From: Spirogloea muscicola
Lineage: Eukaryota; Streptophyta; Zygnematophyceae; Spirogloeales; Spirogloeaceae
NCBI GenBank assembly: GCA_009602725.1
Contig: WELB01000133.1
Location: 243,149-264,226, forward strand
DNA: 21,078 nt
Reading direction: 5' to 3'
The notes below the pieces were generated by a model. That model saw only the letters and a program-made list of their open reading frames with translations. It was not told the origin of the DNA and searched no databases. This document shows, piece by piece, positions 17,776-21,078 of the stretch (positions are counted from its first letter, which is position 1; each line of letters begins with the position of its first letter). Both the position numbers and the translations under genes were made by a program.

Positions 17776-20700
17776 TCAGAGGTTGGAGGGGCGTAACACG
17801 TTGAGGCCATTGAGCGCAGTGGTGAGCAGGAGGCCTGGTATCTGGCGATGCCAGTGGAGCTCCTTGGGGTCCTCCTGGCCCTGCAAGCTTGACAACAGAC
17901 TGCAAAGTGAGCGCTGCACTCCAGAACTGCCTAAGGTGTAGGGTTCACAAATTTTGAGCTCAATACTTCAGAGTTCAAGTTGAGGTTTAGGATTCGGCAG
18001 CGGGAAACCTGGTGCACAAAGAGGAGCTGCGGCGGGAGGTCGGTCGGCGCCGCTGCCTGCGGTGCCGCCTGCTGCGCCTCATACTCCGCTTCTTCCTCGG
18101 CGTCCCTCTCCAGCGACAGGTCCCACAACCTGCAAGCAGCACCAGCACAGCAACATCACGGGCCCGCTCCGCCATTTAAGAAAACGCCCAGAGCTGCCTC
18201 TGCCCGACCTTTACAATGCTGTGCATTGGTGTTGCCATATTGTGGTGCAAAGGGCGACCTTGTAATAGCCTTTGATCTGAAGTTTGCAGACTTAGGGTGT
18301 TCAAGGATTAGGTTCGAGAACGATTTAGAGAGGTTGGTCATGGTGATTGGTGAGCTATTTTCTTGCTCAAGTCTAGCAATGAAGAGCTGCAAATCACTTT
18401 GCAAATATCTCAAGACTAGTTGAAGCTGGAAGTGGAGTGCCCACGTGACTTGGTTGTCAGCAGACGCCGCAGCAATTGTGGAGCTCTCATGGGGCGACCA
18501 CTCAATGGACGTGATGGGCCCCCGGTGGTACTTGAAGTGCGCCACAAAGGAGTCCTCCTACAAGTGAGCAGTCGGTTGCACATCAGCAGGGAGGGCCACG
18601 ACGGACCCTGCAGAAGTAGTCAAATGCAGCTGATAAATCACATATGAGATTGCCTTTGCTTTCCATAGGCATTGCAACCTTAAAGGCTCGCAGGTCCCAG
18701 ATGCGGAAGGTGCCGTCATCGCTTCCCGAAGCAAGCATGCAGCTCGCCAGCCTGCAGACGCGCTGCGATGAGAAGGTGCTCTAATTGCCAGATGACACTG
18801 GAGGCTAGAGACACTGGCTATCACTCGGTCAAAGGCACAGCAAGTCTGAGACTAGCCATCCTACCCCAATCTGTTAGCGGGTCGTCTAAGCAGCAGGCAA
18901 TGTGCATCTGTAGATGTGCAAGTCCTTGTACTTTGCGAGTCCACCAATCAATGCTTTTCTTGATCTGTTGGGGCGTCAACCTCAGGCACTAATAGCATTC
19001 CAGGCGCCTCACCTGTTCCAGGAGATGACATTGACATCGACCGAGTGAGCTTGTATGGATAGCGCTGGCTGTGAGAACGTCCGGGCGTCCCAGATGGCGA
19101 CCCTGCCATCGGCGCTGCACGACGCAAAGACGTCCGCTTCGGTGGGGCTCCACTGCGCGCCAAGTAAATAGCAGATGCGTAGATCGACGTCAGCATCGTG
19201 CTTGACGAGGGATGTTTGCCGCTGCGCAATCTTAGCGAGCAGGTGGATTGCAAGGAGGCGCTCGTCCGCTCGCCTGGAGGTCCTCCACGGAGGCAGTGTG
19301 GCCGAGGAAGGGTGTGGCAGACACAGCCCACTTGCTGCCCGACGTCGGCTCCCACAGGTGCAGGCCTGCCTTGCAGTCCCCTGATCCAAATATATTGACA
19401 AGAGGTGACGGACTCTGAGTGCTAGAGCGTGACTCATAAGAAGACCAAGTTTTGGTAGCTGCAAGGAATGCAGCAAGTCTCTGAGGTCTTGGAAGGGCGC
19501 AGGAGCGGCACCAGTGAGGAGGCGGCCGCTTGTTGTGGGACTCCAGTCCATTGCAAAGCCCTCTCCATGGTGCCCAGAGTAGAGTTGCAGCGGCGCCTGC
19601 CGGTGCAGCGGCGCTGTGGGAGCTGCCATCCCTGGCACCGGGCCGTCCGCCGCGGACAACGCCCGCACGTGCAACCCAAAGTCCCAGACCTGCCATGGAG
19701 TTAATACTGTAAGGGGCGTGAGCCTGCTGCAGCGCACTTACCGCAGAGCTGGACTGGGTGCAGCTTACTGGGGACGAGGAATATTGGGGGTTAGGATACA
19801 TAACGAAATTATCAGATTGGTGTGTGTGTTGCCAGCTGAACCTGAACGTGGCCGCTGTCGCCCCACGTGGCGGTGATGTGGGGCAGCTGCGGCATCGTCC
19901 GCAAGCGGTTCACGCCCCCGTGGTGCGCCACCATCCTCACCTGCGCACACATTGCAGCGCCAAGTTCCGACCAGGGCCCGCTTCAGGCCAGGCACGAGCC
20001 GGCAGGACGAGAGGCAAGCATCGCCCGATGGGTGCCTCCGATGCATGACCTGCATGGCGGGCTTGCCCGGCGACGCCAATGTGCCGGGCGCGTCCATGGG
20101 CTCGTCCTCCTCATCGTCGCTGCTCTCCTCGTCATTGTCGGCGCCCGCGCGCTGCTTGTGCTTGATGCCCGTCAGGCCCGACAGCTTGATGACCGCGACG
20201 ACGTTGTTGGCGGCCGCATCCGCCTGCCGCAGCGGCCAGAGCAGGGGAAGGCGGCGGTGGGCTCAGCAGCAGCAGGAACAGCAAGGCAGCGGCAAGGCCG
20301 GGCTGGGAGCCCGCAACGGATGCGAGCAAGGCCAGCGAGCTCCAGCGGCAGGAGCAGCAGGGAGGGCACACACCTGCGTGCCGGCGACGCAGAAGGCGGT
20401 GTGCGGGAAGGCGGTGCGGGTGGCGCCCAGGCCGTCCTGCACCACGTCGAAGCTGCGGCCGAGACGACGGCCGCCGTGAGGTCACTGGGGTCACCCACAG
20501 CGCCGCCATGGCCACAAAGGCAAGGAGGGGCCAAGGGGCAGTGGGGATTGGGGGTGGGGACCTGAGGCAGGGCCAGGCGAGGCGGAAGGCGTGCATGCAG
20601 TCGTACGCGCTCGGGTCGAACTGCAGCTCCTCGCCGGCGCCCACGCCGTCGCCCGGCTGCCACACCTGCGCCGCCGCCGCCGCCGCCGGGGGGGCCTCGG

Positions 20701-20889
20701 CTCAGCAGGCTCGCCGTCGCCGAGTCCCGTCCCCGCCGCCGCAGCCGTCGCAGTGGAGTCCCGCAGGCAGCGGCGCAGCGGCGTGCTGCGACTCACCTTG
20801 GGACGCTCCGACGCCGCCGCAGCGGCCGCCGCCGGGCCCGGCTTCTTCTTCTTCTTGGCGCTGCCGCCCTTCTTGGGATTGCGCGCCAT
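17776..20889 (-). CDS. GRWD1: GRWD1/Rrb1-type glutamate-rich WD40 protein
   Basis: Twelve exons join in phase to 461 residues: 20797-20889, 20562-20665, 20374-20452, 20050-20223, 19842-19940, 19512-19689, 19274-19380, 19013-19152, 18679-18751, 18445-18557, 18009-18129, 17776-17880. Human GRWD1 has 446 residues. The lysine-rich N-terminus ([14 protein letters not shown]) precedes the histone-binding-type segment [32 protein letters not shown], an acidic stretch near residues 120-135, and WD repeats ([100 protein letters not shown]). It ends with [17 protein letters not shown] and LNVLRPSNL. Homologues chaperone ribosomal protein L3 in the nucleolus (yeast Rrb1) and bind histones (human). The WDxR motifs at 299-302 and 343-346 fit the plant DWD class of CUL4-DDB1 partners. 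One intron (19153-19273) begins with GC instead of GT. Confidence 0.97.
19153..19273 (-). other. GC-AG intron in GRWD1
   Basis: Exon 7 ends GACCTCCAG and the intron begins GCGAGC; exon 8 begins TGGAGCCCC after CGCGCAG. The protein reads straight across the joint as [15 protein letters not shown], which is the conserved WD-repeat order. A GT donor nearby would break this. All other introns resolved in this gene begin with GT. Confidence 0.88.
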
Positions 20890-20895
20890 GGCGCC

Positions 20896-20932
20896 GCCGC
20901 CGCCGTCACCGCCGCCGCCGCCGCCGCCGCGG
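20896..20932. repeat. GCC/CCG trinucleotide run in GRWD1 5' UTR
   Basis: Interrupted CCGCCG triplets lie directly before the GRWD1 start codon as seen on the minus strand. They are presumably a length-variable GC-rich 5' leader. Confidence 0.75.
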
Positions 20933-21014
20933 GAGGAGCTTGGGCAAGGGTTTAAGCTGCTAGGGTTCTCGCAGCCGCCGAGGTGGCTCTCATAAACCCC
21001 AGCCTGCCCTGCCC

Positions 21015-21069
21015 ACGCCGCCGCCGCCGCTGCCGCCGCCGCCGGCGGCGGCGGGCGGCGGCGGCGGCC
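21015..21069. repeat. GCC then GGC trinucleotide run at right edge
   Basis: A run of GCC triplets turns into GGC triplets around 21043, forming a palindromic GC-rich block that could fold into a strong hairpin directly before the ATG at 21070. Confidence 0.75.
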
Positions 21070-21078
21070 ATGGCGGGC
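21070..21078 (+). CDS. Possible start of a further plus-strand gene, cut by window edge
   Basis: GCGGCCATGGCGGGC at the window end has a favourable start context (purine or C at -3 to -1, G at +4) and lies downstream of a GC-rich leader divergent from GRWD1. Only three codons (MAG) are visible, so identity and reality are unknown. Confidence 0.3.

Larger units (their letters stand above)
20890..21069. promoter_or_regulatory. Short divergent promoter with telo-box-like motifs upstream of GRWD1
   Basis: About 180 bases separate the GRWD1 start (minus, 20889) from an ATG at 21070 on the plus strand. On the minus strand the region holds AAACCCT (complement of 20947-20953) and AACCCTA (complement of 20961-20967), close matches to the plant telo-box AAACCCTA common in ribosome-biogenesis and translation gene promoters. 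AAACCCC lies on the plus strand at 20994-21000. GCC/GGC runs flank both ends. Confidence 0.55.

Noticed and set aside
19867-20565. Plus-strand open frame of 232 codons
   Set aside because: It overlaps GRWD1 exons 2-5 on the other strand, where every exon has family homology and matching splice sites.
1-21078. Search for tRNA, rRNA, CRISPR or operon-like defence systems
   Set aside because: No cloverleaf with A/B boxes, no rRNA words, no spaced repeats were seen by eye; the gene content is ordinary eukaryotic.

Overview
The window is nuclear DNA of a green-lineage eukaryote (a green alga or a plant). Every recognisable gene is split by many short introns (mostly about 90-420 bases) with GT donors and almost invariably GCAG/CAG acceptors. 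The predicted proteins look most like green-lineage families: a SWITCH2-type SNF2 protein, a chalcone-isomerase-like fatty-acid-binding protein, and a DUF7796 protein. First exons and start regions are very GC-rich, with alanine, proline and (GCC)n runs, while intergenic DNA is balanced. Telomere-like AAACCCT motifs lie upstream of one gene. I cannot separate a chlorophyte from a streptophyte alga or early land plant by eye. All homology statements are recognition from memory, not searches.

Layout. (1) 1-2208, plus: most of a DUF7796-family gene whose 5' end lies outside the window; its last exon seems to carry a frame break. (2) 2467-3000: two decayed Ty1/copia integrase fragments in divergent inverted orientation. 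(3) 3001-4388: intergenic DNA and probable 3' UTR. (4) 4389-10212, minus: a complete 14-exon SNF2-family ATPase of the ERCC6L2/SWI2 (CHR9) type, about 1058 residues. (5) 10213-11546: intergenic DNA. (6) 11547-12680 or further, minus: a chalcone-isomerase-like fatty-acid-binding protein, with an unresolved 5' end. (7) 13102-13700: a GC-rich divergent promoter shared with (8) 13701-14732, plus: a three-exon methionine sulfoxide reductase B with a transit-peptide-like leader. (9) 15561-16578, minus: a DUF3253 gene built from very small exons. (10) 16579-17775: unresolved. (11) 17776-20889, minus: a complete 12-exon GRWD1/Rrb1-type WD40 protein, 461 residues. (12) 20890-21069: a short divergent promoter leading to the start of another plus-strand gene at the right edge.

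The genes are ordinary, independently transcribed housekeeping or accessory genes: chromatin/DNA repair (SWI2), ribosome assembly or histone handling (GRWD1), plastid lipid binding (CHI-like) and protein repair (MsrB). I see no operon-like logic and no convincing new multi-gene system. The points most worth checking are the inverted copia pair, the frame break in the DUF7796 gene, the eukaryotic DUF3253 gene with its microexons, a GC-AG intron in GRWD1, and the structured promoters at 13302-13406 and 20947-20967.
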